Below are positions 24,478 through 32,065 of a stretch of DNA of 64,000 nucleotides, in pieces. Each line of letters starts with the position of its first letter. Positions within the stretch are counted from its first letter, which is position 1. The position numbers were made by a program, and so were the translations under genes. Source of the stretch: Paenibacillus sp. JJ-223. GTDB taxonomy: Bacteria > Bacillota > Bacilli > Paenibacillales > Paenibacillaceae. The notes below the pieces were generated by a model that did not search any database, had not been told where the DNA came from, and saw nothing but the letters and a program-made list of their open reading frames with translations. The stretch covers positions 1-64,000 of the forward strand of contig NZ_CAKMMP010000023.1 in the NCBI RefSeq assembly GCF_927798175.1, written 5' to 3'.

Positions 24478-25596
24478 GTGCGTCTGGTACATATAAACCT
24501 ATTGCAGCCTGGCATGAAGCTGGGAAAACGAATATTTAGTGAAGAAGGTTTGGTCTTGCTTAGTGAGGGGGTCGAATTAACCAGTCGCTTGATTGCACGC
24601 CTCAAAGAGTTGGGGATCGGCTATGTATATATCAAGGACGCGGCCACGGACGACATTATCGTTCCCGACATGCTGCACGAAGACACGAGGCGCAGGGCCC
24701 TGGTGGAGATCAGAAAGCAGTTCCAGAACATGTCGACGGTCAAAACAAAGAGCCGGATGCCGCATTTCGGCAAAGCGTTCAGCGGTTTGATGGATTCAAT
24801 TCTGGACGATATCGGCGGCCAGAAGGAAGCGATGATCATGCTGATGGACATGAACACGAGCGATTTTGATCTATACAATCATTCTCTCAATGTATGTGTC
24901 TATACCCTGGTACTGGGTGTGGCTTCGGGGTATACAAGGCATCAGCTGACGGAGATCGGGCTTGGCGCCCTGCTGCACGATATCGGAAAAACCCAGGTTC
25001 CGGCAGAAATTCTGCATAAGCCTGCCAGATTGAGTGATGAGGAGTTCAAAATCGTTCAGCAGCACACTACATATGGACACCGCATTCTGAAAGATGAACC
25101 CGGAATCCCGCTTCTGGCCGCCCATTGCGCACTGCAGCATCATGAACGGATTGATGGCAGCGGTTATCCTTTCGGTTTGAAAGGAAACGAGATTCATGAG
25201 TATGCCAAATGGCTGGCACTCGCCGATTCTTATGATGCGATGACAAGCAACCGGGTGTACCAGCAGGCCTTGCTGCCCCATCAGGCGGTTGAAGTGTTAT
25301 ACACGGGTTCGGGAACGCTCTACGAACAATGGATGCTGGCAAAATTTCGCGATTGCGTGGCCATTTACCCGATCGGTATATCCGTTATGCTCAGTACGGG
25401 CGAAGTCGGGGTAGTGTCCGCGATTCATCCGCGCATCCCGCAGCGCCCGCGGATCAGGGTGTTGAAAGATGCCGATGGGCAGATGCTGGCTCAGCCGTAT
25501 GAGATCGATCTTACTACAGCGCTGTCGGTAATGATTACCGGTGTAGAAGGAGCGGAAAAGATCCCGCCCCAAATGGACTGCAATGAATTTTCCTAA
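24478..25596 (+). CDS. HD-GYP domain cyclic-di-GMP phosphodiesterase-like protein
   Basis: It has the HD-GYP motifs in order: HDIGKTQVPAEILHKPARL, QQHTTYGHRIL, LQHHERIDGSGYPFGLKG and LALADSYDAMTSNR. The N-terminal 100 residues (LLQPGMKLGKRIFSEEGLVLLSEGVELT) match the corresponding region of the paralog at 20938-21987. The likely role is turnover of cyclic-di-GMP in the cytoplasm. The start is GTG 24478, with GGGAGAGGATA upstream. It lies 68 bp after the YunD-like gene. No GGDEF domain is fused to it; a separate GGDEF protein is at the right edge of the window. Confidence 0.88.
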   Translation: MRLVHINLLQPGMKLGKRIFSEEGLVLLSEGVELTSRLIARLKELGIGYVYIKDAATDDIIVPDMLHEDTRRRALVEIRKQFQNMSTVKTKSRMPHFGKAFSGLMDSILDDIGGQKEAMIMLMDMNTSDFDLYNHSLNVCVYTLVLGVASGYTRHQLTEIGLGALLHDIGKTQVPAEILHKPARLSDEEFKIVQQHTTYGHRILKDEPGIPLLAAHCALQHHERIDGSGYPFGLKGNEIHEYAKWLALADSYDAMTSNRVYQQALLPHQAVEVLYTGSGTLYEQWMLAKFRDCVAIYPIGISVMLSTGEVGVVSAIHPRIPQRPRIRVLKDADGQMLAQPYEIDLTTALSVMITGVEGAEKIPPQMDCNEFS

Positions 25597-25809
25597 TTGC
25601 TCACATATGCGATTCGGAGGCGCTCAGATGCAATATCCAGGGCAGGCATGCCTGGAATTGCCGGGCGTTTTTGTCATGTAATGGACAGAGGCCTTCATCC
25701 CGAAGCCCGCAAAATTGTGCTATGATTAAAGGTAATTCCCATAAGATACAGATGGGATATGATATGAATCGAACTTTTTAGGTTAAGAAAAGGAATAAGG
25801 TGAAGAACA

Positions 25810-26949
25810 ATGACCATGCTAAACTCAGGAGCGCCAGAATCAATCTTGCCGTTATCGCCTGCAAATGATCCGTGGGACCCGATCGTCTCACTTCGTAAAT
25901 ATGGCCGTCATGTACTGACCAGCGTAGAAATGACCGTAACCCATCTTTGCAATATGCGCTGCGAACACTGCGCGGTAGGAGATATGCTGACGATGCGGGA
26001 AGCGCCGTCCATGCCCATCTCCCTTATGCTGAAACGGCTGGATGAAGTCGAACACCTGCAAACGATCAGCTTGACGGGCGGAGAGCCCAGCTTCAGCCAG
26101 AAGACGGTGGACGAGATGATTATTCCTTTGCTGAAGTATGCGAAGGAACGCGGCATCCGTTCCCAGATCAATTCCAATTTGACGCTGGACATCGGCCGAT
26201 ACGAGAAATTGCTTCCTTACTTGGATGTCATGCATATTTCATTCAATTATTTGAATGCAGACGATTTTCATCAGGTTGGTTTTGCCAACAGCAACAGACC
26301 GGTTAAACGCGAGGTTGCTGTGAAAATGTACGAGAAAATGATTGAAAACTCGCGCAAGCTGAGTGAGGCAGGTATGTTCATTTCCGCCGAATCGATGATT
26401 AATTTCCGCACGCATGAGAAACTGGAAGGCATTCATCAACTGATTCGCGAAATGGGCTGCGTCCGCCATGAAGTGCATCCGATGTACAATTCCAATTTCG
26501 CGTCTTCGTTGCCGGTCCTTTCTCTGGAACATATGAGAGCAGCCATTCACCGATTGCTGGATGTGCGTGACAAGGACATGTGGATGCTGTTTGGCACATT
26601 GCCGTTTTTTGCTTGCAGTGCATCGGAGGAGGATCGTAAGTTGATCAGCCGCCTGCGCAGCGAGCCCAATGTGACGGTCCGCAATGACCCTGACGGGAGG
26701 AATCGCGTCAATGTCAACATGTTTACAGGGAACGTATACGTCACCGACTTCGCAGACATTCCCGCCTTCGGCAATGTGCAGGACCGGAAGCTGGACGACA
26801 TCTTCCATGAATGGTCTGCGGAACATCCGCTAAACCAAACCGTCAACTGTTTCTGCGATGAGGCTTCCTGCTGCGGACCGAATCTGCTTGTGGCAGACAT
26901 GTATTATAAAGGGATCGATTTCAAATCCCGAAAAGCCATTCTGCGTTAG
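25810..26949 (+). CDS. yfkAB: Radical SAM protein, YfkAB type
   Basis: The radical SAM cluster motif CNMRCEHC (Cys47, Cys51, Cys54) and GGEP (90-93) are present. A C-terminal CFCDEASCC motif matches the YfkAB-like family, which may hold a second Fe-S cluster. B. subtilis carries yfkA and yfkB in this form; the reaction is unknown. The length of 379 aa is typical. ATG 25810 follows AAGGTGA. It is cytoplasmic and depends on Fe-S supply such as the suf operon 8 kb upstream. A TTG-start CNNM family gene follows after 48 bp. Confidence 0.87.
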   Translation: MTMLNSGAPESILPLSPANDPWDPIVSLRKYGRHVLTSVEMTVTHLCNMRCEHCAVGDMLTMREAPSMPISLMLKRLDEVEHLQTISLTGGEPSFSQKTVDEMIIPLLKYAKERGIRSQINSNLTLDIGRYEKLLPYLDVMHISFNYLNADDFHQVGFANSNRPVKREVAVKMYEKMIENSRKLSEAGMFISAESMINFRTHEKLEGIHQLIREMGCVRHEVHPMYNSNFASSLPVLSLEHMRAAIHRLLDVRDKDMWMLFGTLPFFACSASEEDRKLISRLRSEPNVTVRNDPDGRNRVNVNMFTGNVYVTDFADIPAFGNVQDRKLDDIFHEWSAEHPLNQTVNCFCDEASCCGPNLLVADMYYKGIDFKSRKAILR

Positions 26950-26997
26950 GAATCCAGGTTTAATTCCTGCAAATAGATCATAAAGGGGAGCTTCGAC

Positions 26998-28383
26998 TTG
27001 GATATTCATACGGAATTTCATTTCGGACAGCTGCTGTTTAATCTGTTTTGCGTGTTCATGCTCGTTTTTTTGAACGGCGTGTTCGTGGCAGCTGAATTTT
27101 CGCTCGTCAAGGTGAGGCAGACCCGGCTGACACAACTTCTGACCGAGGGGCATCGGCTTGCAGGCTACGCGCTCAAAGTCAACAGCAAGCTGGACGCGTA
27201 TTTGTCTGCAACGCAATTCGGCATCACGCTGACATCCCTCGGGCTTGGATGGCTCGGCGAGCCGGCCATTTCCGAGCTGCTCGTTCAGCCGTTGATGAGC
27301 AAGCTTGGCATAACGGATACCGCATTGATCTCGACGGTTTCCGTCATCGTCGGCTTTTGTATCATTACCTTTTTGCACATCGTTCTCGGAGAGCTTGCGC
27401 CCAAGTCGCTGGCGATTCAAAAAACGGACGGCATCGCGATGCTGTTGTCGGCGCCTTTGCTCATATTCTATAAGGTGTTTTTCCCGTTCATTTGGGTATT
27501 GAATGCGTCGGCCAACGCATTGCTGCGCTTGGTCGGCATAGAACCGGCGAGCGAAAGCGAGGTCCATTCCGAAGACGAGCTTCGAATTCTGATGAAACAG
27601 AGCGCCAAGAGTGGCGTGATCGACAAGGATGAGATCAAATTGATGGACAACATTTTTGATTTCTCGGACATGCTCGCCCGCGAGGTCATGCTGCCGCGAA
27701 CGGACATGCACTGTCTTTACGCGAATTTGCCGCTTGAAGACAACCTGAAAATCATTAACGAAACGAAGCATTCCCGCTATCCGGTTGCCTTGGAAGACAA
27801 GGACCAAATCATCGGATTCATCCATATCACGGACCTGCTATTGGCCGAACCTGAACGGCAGCAGGATTTGGCTTCGCTCGTCAGACCGATCCTGAATGTG
27901 CCCGAATCGATGGAAATCAGCCATGTATTACGTTTGATGCAGAGTAAGCACTCCCAGATGACGCTTGTTGTTGACGAGTACGGAGGCACGGCTGGACTAT
28001 TGACTGCGGAGGAGATTTTGGAAGAAATTGTCGGCGAACTGTATGACGAGTTCGAGGATGAACGTCCGGATGTGGAGCGCAAGGAAGGTGTCTTTTCCGT
28101 GGATGGCCGCTGCCTGATTGAAGAAGTGAACGAGTGGACAGGTTCGGCGATCGAAGATGATGAAGTGGACACGATCGGGGGCTGGCTGTTCAAAGAGCTT
28201 GAAGGGAGCCCGTCTAAAGGAAAGGCCAAGAAACTGGACGATTACGTATTTGAAGTGGAAGAGTCTACGCGTCTGCGCATTACGAGAGTGAGGATATATA
28301 AGGATCTGCAATCCAAAGGACAGCTTGCGGATCAAGGTTTGGCGGGGCAAAGGCCGTCGCCACCGGGAGATTCCTTGAATTGA
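26998..28383 (+). CDS. CNNM/CorC-HlyC family membrane transporter-like protein
   Basis: The protein has a DUF21 membrane domain with four hydrophobic segments (about 10-35, 65-90, 100-125, 135-160), a pair of CBS domains (about 215-340, with HSRYPVALEDKDQIIGFIHI) and a CorC_HlyC domain at the C terminus (about 355-445, FSVDGRCLIEEVNEW). Such proteins are called hemolysin-like but are better known as magnesium or cobalt efflux-related CNNM transporters. The start is TTG 26998, with AAGGGGAGC upstream. The length of 461 aa is normal. It may share a transcript with yfkAB. Confidence 0.88.
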   Translation: MDIHTEFHFGQLLFNLFCVFMLVFLNGVFVAAEFSLVKVRQTRLTQLLTEGHRLAGYALKVNSKLDAYLSATQFGITLTSLGLGWLGEPAISELLVQPLMSKLGITDTALISTVSVIVGFCIITFLHIVLGELAPKSLAIQKTDGIAMLLSAPLLIFYKVFFPFIWVLNASANALLRLVGIEPASESEVHSEDELRILMKQSAKSGVIDKDEIKLMDNIFDFSDMLAREVMLPRTDMHCLYANLPLEDNLKIINETKHSRYPVALEDKDQIIGFIHITDLLLAEPERQQDLASLVRPILNVPESMEISHVLRLMQSKHSQMTLVVDEYGGTAGLLTAEEILEEIVGELYDEFEDERPDVERKEGVFSVDGRCLIEEVNEWTGSAIEDDEVDTIGGWLFKELEGSPSKGKAKKLDDYVFEVEESTRLRITRVRIYKDLQSKGQLADQGLAGQRPSPPGDSLN

Positions 28384-28440
28384 AGGGTGCAACGTTACAC
28401 GGGCTCTACTTGCTTGCGGCATACCTTATGAACATATTTG

Positions 28441-28489
28441 GACCTTTGGCTGTTGCGCATGGAGGCAACAAGCCAAAGGTCTTTTTTTA
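28441..28489 (+). terminator. Terminator after the CNNM gene
   Basis: GACCTTTGGC (28441-28450) pairs with GCCAAAGGTC (28472-28481), with an inner TGTTGC/GGCAACA pairing and a following T run. Confidence 0.9.
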
Positions 28490-28657
28490 CTTTTACGCAT
28501 CCAGGCGACAGGACAAAATTCCGGTATCTCCAAATCTCAACCCTTAATAAAATTCGGATTAACTTGGTCCGTAACGACATAAGGTTATAGTGACGCAACG
28601 GATTCGGCATATAGCGTTGTGCCTAAGAATCGTGTTTATTAAGGGAGGCGAGTTTCT

Positions 28658-28897
28658 TTGATTGATCCTCAGATTCGCGCATACAGGCCGTTTATTGGAC
28701 CGTTTGACCCATGCAAACCGATGGAGATTCGAACCTATCTTGTCCCGCCCCAGCTGTTTATTCCGTTTCAGCCCATGGGTTGGCCCCAGTTCAGCCCGTC
28801 TGAGGCATTGAGAGCAGGCACGTTGTGGCCTGCGCTGTACAGTCCGTACACGTCGAAGAAGTTTGTGGAAAGCGAGGTGAAGGGGGATGGATGCTGA
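28658..28897 (+). CDS. cotJA: Spore coat protein CotJA
   Basis: CotJA is a small inner spore-coat protein. The conserved core reads YLVPPQLFIPFQPMGWPQFSPSEAL followed by LWPALYSPY, typical of the family. The protein is 79 aa and has no membrane segment. TTG 28658 is the start, with GGAGGCG upstream. It overlaps cotJB by 11 bp, as expected for translational coupling in the cotJABC operon. In Bacillus the operon is controlled by sigma-E; I could not confirm a sigma-E site here. Confidence 0.92.
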   Translation: MIDPQIRAYRPFIGPFDPCKPMEIRTYLVPPQLFIPFQPMGWPQFSPSEALRAGTLWPALYSPYTSKKFVESEVKGDGC

Positions 28898-29162
28898 CAA
28901 ACCGAAGGCTGGCGACCTGAAATATTATGAGCTGCTTGAAGAGCTTCAGGCCTTGGATTTTGTGCTGGTAGAGCTGACGCTCTATTTGGATACGCATCCC
29001 GGGGATTATCAAAGCATCGAGCAATTCAACAAGTTTGCGCAGGAGCGGATGCGGGTTGCCCATGAATTCCAGCAGTTGTACGGCCCGCTGCAGAACTTCG
29101 GCAATTCATTTTCCAAATACCCCTGGGAATGGTCCCAGTCTCCCTGGCCTTGGCAGGTATAA
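28887..29162 (+). CDS. cotJB: Spore coat protein CotJB
   Basis: This 91-aa protein has the CotJB pattern: YYELLEELQALDFVLVELTLYLDTHP, DYQSIEQFN and FAQERMRVAHEFQQLYGPL, with aromatic residues at the C terminus (YPWEWSQSPWPWQV). It overlaps cotJA. CotJB is needed for assembly of CotJA and CotJC into the coat in Bacillus. A GTGAAGGGGG ribosome site lies inside cotJA. Confidence 0.92.
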   Translation: MDADKPKAGDLKYYELLEELQALDFVLVELTLYLDTHPGDYQSIEQFNKFAQERMRVAHEFQQLYGPLQNFGNSFSKYPWEWSQSPWPWQV

Positions 29163-29212
29163 TCGATGCCCGGATCGGCTGCTGCATCGTGTGGGCTGTT
29201 TTGCGGACCATG

Positions 29213-29257
29213 AAAAAAGGCACTTCAACGATTTTCTTCCATCGGTTGAGGTGCCTT
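29213..29257 (-). terminator. Hairpin between cotJB and cotJC, oriented as a minus-strand terminator
   Basis: AAGGCACTTCAACGAT (29217-29232) pairs with ATCGGTTGAGGTGCCTT (29241-29257) with one bulge and one wobble. On the plus strand no T tract follows; on the minus strand a T run (29213-29218) does. It could also act as a processing or attenuating structure in the cotJ transcript. Confidence 0.5.
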
Positions 29258-29394
29258 CGCATCGCCAAGTTGAGTTGCTGCTTCTAGCCATTTGCCATAC
29301 GACATACACATGTTCTGAAGAAATGAAAACGTAGCGGCCCTGAAGCGGAACGGGAGCAAGGAACCACTTTGAACGGTAAAAGGAGGCGTATTGC

Positions 29395-29964
29395 ATGTTT
29401 ATCTATGAAAAAAAGCTGCAGTATCCCGTGCGGGTAAGCAAATGCGATCCCCATATGGCAAAGCTGCTCATGGAGCAATATGGCGGGGCGGATGGAGAGC
29501 TGGCTGCAGCGCTCCGATACATGAACCAACGGTATACGATTCCGGATAAAGTCATTGGTCTGCTTAACGATATCGCGACAGAGGAATTCGCGCATCTGGA
29601 AATGATTGCCACGATGGTTTACAAGCTCACCAAGGATGTTACCGTCGAAGAGCTGGAGAAAGCCGGGCTGGACGCGCATTATGTCAATCACGACCGGGCG
29701 CTGTTCTACAGCAATGCCGCCGGCGTGCCGTTCACCGCAACCTATATCCAGGCAAAAGGTGATCCCATTGCCGACCTCTACGAGGATATTGCAGCAGAAG
29801 AGAAAGCGCGGGCTACATATCAATGGCTGATCGACATGACGGATGACGTGGATTTGCAGGACAGCCTCAAGTTTTTGCGGGAGCGGGAAATCGTGCATTC
29901 ATTGAGGTTCCGCGAGGCCGTGGAAATGTTGAAGGATGACCGGGAAACGAAAAAAATATTTTAG
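29395..29964 (+). CDS. cotJC: CotJC, manganese-catalase family spore coat protein
   Basis: CotJC belongs to the dinuclear manganese catalase family: metal-binding Glu/His patterns show in LLNDIATEEFAHLEMIATMVY (EEFxHLE) and IAAEEKARATYQWL, with a further LREREIVHSLRFREAVE near the C terminus. At 189 aa it is shorter than full-length manganese catalases, as is usual for CotJC. AAAAGGAGGCG precedes ATG 29395. It lies 232 bp after cotJB, further than in Bacillus, with a hairpin between. Coat location; it may detoxify peroxide during spore formation. Confidence 0.92.
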   Translation: MFIYEKKLQYPVRVSKCDPHMAKLLMEQYGGADGELAAALRYMNQRYTIPDKVIGLLNDIATEEFAHLEMIATMVYKLTKDVTVEELEKAGLDAHYVNHDRALFYSNAAGVPFTATYIQAKGDPIADLYEDIAAEEKARATYQWLIDMTDDVDLQDSLKFLREREIVHSLRFREAVEMLKDDRETKKIF

Positions 29965-30027
29965 CGTCTGCGGCCGAATGCCGTTTGCGATTCCCTTCAT
30001 GGCAAAAATGACTCATATGCACAACAT

Positions 30028-30062
30028 AAAGCCCTCCATGGATCATATAGGAGGGCTTTCTC
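30028..30062. terminator. Shared terminator between cotJC and the KAS III-like gene
   Basis: AAAGCCCTCC (30028-30037) pairs with GGAGGGCTTT (30050-30059). It lies between convergent genes; the T tracts are short on both sides. Confidence 0.65.
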
Positions 30063-30110
30063 GTGATATGCTGGCCGTGCGGCCGTGTCGGCCGAATGGG
30101 CCAATCCTTT

Positions 30111-31103
30111 TCAGTATTCCACCACCATGGCAACATTTTGCCACCCTGCGCCGACCGTCCAGAACAGAACCTTGTCGCCGCGCTGGATCTGGCCTGACGT
30201 AATGGCCCGATGGAAGGCGATAAATGGACTGCTGGTCGAGGTGTATCCGAACTCATCGCCGATATATACGGCAACATCATCGGAGATTCCGATGTTTTTG
30301 GAAACGGCGCGGATGTTGGCGATGGAAAGCTGCGAGAAGCAGGCCGCTTTGATCTCGTCTACGCCGATTTCATTGCGTGACAGCATGGTAAGAATGGATT
30401 CGGAAGCGGCATCCACGCAGATGGAGTCGTCGAACGGAATGAACTTGACATGAAGCGCGCCTGCATCCACTCCTGTTTGGCCAAGCTTGGCCAAGCCTTC
30501 TGCCGGGAACAGGGAATTGTTGTACACGCAAGTATCCGTCTGATAGATGGAATCGATAAAACCGACAGCATGCTCGTCACGTTCGACGATGACGGCTGCC
30601 GCGGCTTCCCCGAAGTTGGCGAAATAGACCGGATCATCCGGGCTTGCATGAGGAGCGACATAATCGGAGCCGATGATCAGTGCCCGCCGTATGCGCGGGT
30701 TGCCCAGCATCTGGCGGCTCACCTGTTCAAAGGCCGCGGTCATTCCGGCACAGTTGGCATTGCTGTCGATGCAGATGGTATGGGAAGCTCCGTTGATCAG
30801 GCGATGAATCATCAAGGAATTCGTAGGGAAAATGTACTCCGGCGTTTGACTTGCGTAAGCGATAAGATCGATATCGGCGCCGGACAGCCCGGTTTTCTCC
30901 AGCACGTTGCTGGCGGCTTCAAAAGCCATGCTGAGCGAGTTTTCATCCTCGTTGTCGATTTTGTAACGCTGATCGCGACCCAGTGCTTTTAACAATCCGC
31001 GAATATCCACACCCCTTGCATCAAAATGATCAATGTAAAACGCATTGCCCACCTTGTTTGCTGGATGATAGATATCGATGTCTACGATACGAATTCCGGC
31101 CAT
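30111..31103 (-). CDS. KAS III-like (FabH-type) enzyme with altered triad
   Basis: This 330-aa thiolase-fold protein has the acyl-enzyme cysteine in SNANCAGMT (Cys118) and a typical C-terminal glycine loop (WTVGAGWQN). Where FabH has HQAN, it reads SQLS (Ser257 at the catalytic His position), and where FabH has GNTSAAS it reads GYTSTSS (Tyr287 at the Asn position). Classical decarboxylating condensation therefore looks impaired, while acylation of the Cys is possible. RBS AGGAGATTAAC precedes ATG 31103. It is the last gene of a minus-strand cluster with a ThDP enzyme, which suggests a dedicated acyl-transfer or condensing step in a small-molecule pathway; the product is unknown. Confidence 0.82.
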   Translation of the reverse strand: MAGIRIVDIDIYHPANKVGNAFYIDHFDARGVDIRGLLKALGRDQRYKIDNEDENSLSMAFEAASNVLEKTGLSGADIDLIAYASQTPEYIFPTNSLMIHRLINGASHTICIDSNANCAGMTAAFEQVSRQMLGNPRIRRALIIGSDYVAPHASPDDPVYFANFGEAAAAVIVERDEHAVGFIDSIYQTDTCVYNNSLFPAEGLAKLGQTGVDAGALHVKFIPFDDSICVDAASESILTMLSRNEIGVDEIKAACFSQLSIANIRAVSKNIGISDDVAVYIGDEFGYTSTSSPFIAFHRAITSGQIQRGDKVLFWTVGAGWQNVAMVVEY

Positions 31104-31160
31104 GTTAATCTCCTCCCGCGGATGGATACACCAGATGGTTCCGCCTGATTTATTGGGTGT

Positions 31161-31511
31161 TTAAGAAGTAACGGTCGATATGATTTCAAGGTTGTCCAGA
31201 CCAACGGTGCGTCCGAGACGGGATAGCTGCATTTTCAGAATGGCATTGTTTTCGAGCGTCAGAATAACCTTTTTGAAGCCGTCCTTTTTAAACATGGCCA
31301 AGCAGCCTTCCAGAAGGGGGACAATTTCCGGTGCAGTGACGTTCAGCTTTTTGCAATCGATGTGCAATTCGTATTCCGCCGGAGTGAGCTTTGCAACCGT
31401 GTCCTGATAAGCCGAGATCGAGCGCAGCCCGTCCTCTTCGGAGAAAGAACCCTCCAATTCAATGTTTAACAGCTTTTTGGATACATCGGGTTTCAGAATA
31501 AAACTTCCCAT
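31161..31511 (-). CDS. STAS-like small protein
   Basis: A 116-aa protein with alternating strand/helix pattern like STAS or SpoIIAA domains: LLNIELEGSFSEEDG, YELHIDCKKLNVTAPEI, GFKKVILTLENNAILKMQLSRLGR. No nucleotide-binding motif is visible. ATG 31511 was taken because AAGGAGAG lies just upstream; the longer form with TTG 31529 would include the ribosome site. It lies 57 bp upstream of the KAS III-like gene and 174 bp after the CMD-like gene, so it may be co-transcribed with one or both. Its role is unknown. Confidence 0.65.
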   Translation of the reverse strand: MGSFILKPDVSKKLLNIELEGSFSEEDGLRSISAYQDTVAKLTPAEYELHIDCKKLNVTAPEIVPLLEGCLAMFKKDGFKKVILTLENNAILKMQLSRLGRTVGLDNLEIISTVTS

Positions 31512-31685
31512 AATCGTTCTCTCCTTCAAAATGAGTTAAGCTACCCTGCAGACAAAATGACTGGTCGTAACAATACGTTGAGTACCCATATCATAGGTCA
31601 GGATAATTTAACCATATTATAAAGGCGGCCATGTTAAAAGATCAATAATAAAGTCGAATCGTGTATATAAATGTAGAAAAGTGAA

Positions 31686-32054
31686 TCATTGGATTTCCTC
31701 CAGCGTAGCCAACAAAACATTAAATGCGCTGATAATGCGCGGAGCTCCTACGCATGGCGCAAGATGCAGCAGTACGCCTTTAAGCTCGTCCACCGTCACG
31801 CCAACCTGAAGGGCCATCGCATAATGGATCCCCAGCTGTTCGTATTGTCCTTGCGTAATGAGCGAAGAGATGATGGCGACTTCCTTCCATTGCTCGCTGA
31901 TTGTGGTCCGTTGAAAAATGTCGCCGTAAGCTGTACCCATAATAAATTCGGAAAGCTCGGGAAAATGCTCTTTAATGGGAGCAAGCGCTTTGGCTCCATA
32001 ATTTCCGGACAGCTTGGCGAAGCGCTCCAACCCTTGATTCACCTGTTCGTTCAT
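31686..32054 (-). CDS. Carboxymuconolactone decarboxylase-like (AhpD fold) protein
   Basis: A 122-aa all-helical protein with the CMD family pattern: EQWKEVAIISSLITQGQYEQLGIHYAMALQVGVTVDELKGVLLHLAPCVGAPRIISAF matches the PcaC type in outline. The CxxC of AhpD peroxidase-type members is absent, so it is not a thiol reductase; a His (HYAMA) is kept. AGGAGGAC precedes ATG 32054. It begins 11 bp after the ThDP gene's stop, so they surely share a transcript. It could decarboxylate a small cyclic acid. Confidence 0.78.
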   Translation of the reverse strand: MNEQVNQGLERFAKLSGNYGAKALAPIKEHFPELSEFIMGTAYGDIFQRTTISEQWKEVAIISSLITQGQYEQLGIHYAMALQVGVTVDELKGVLLHLAPCVGAPRIISAFNVLLATLEEIQ

Positions 32055-32065
32055 GCTTTGTCCTC

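Noticed and set aside
25628..25681. 17-codon frame with GGAGG 8 bases upstream, after the HD-GYP gene
   Set aside because: It overlaps a hairpin-like CAGGCATGCCTG and a T run, so it is more likely part of a terminator; too short to support.
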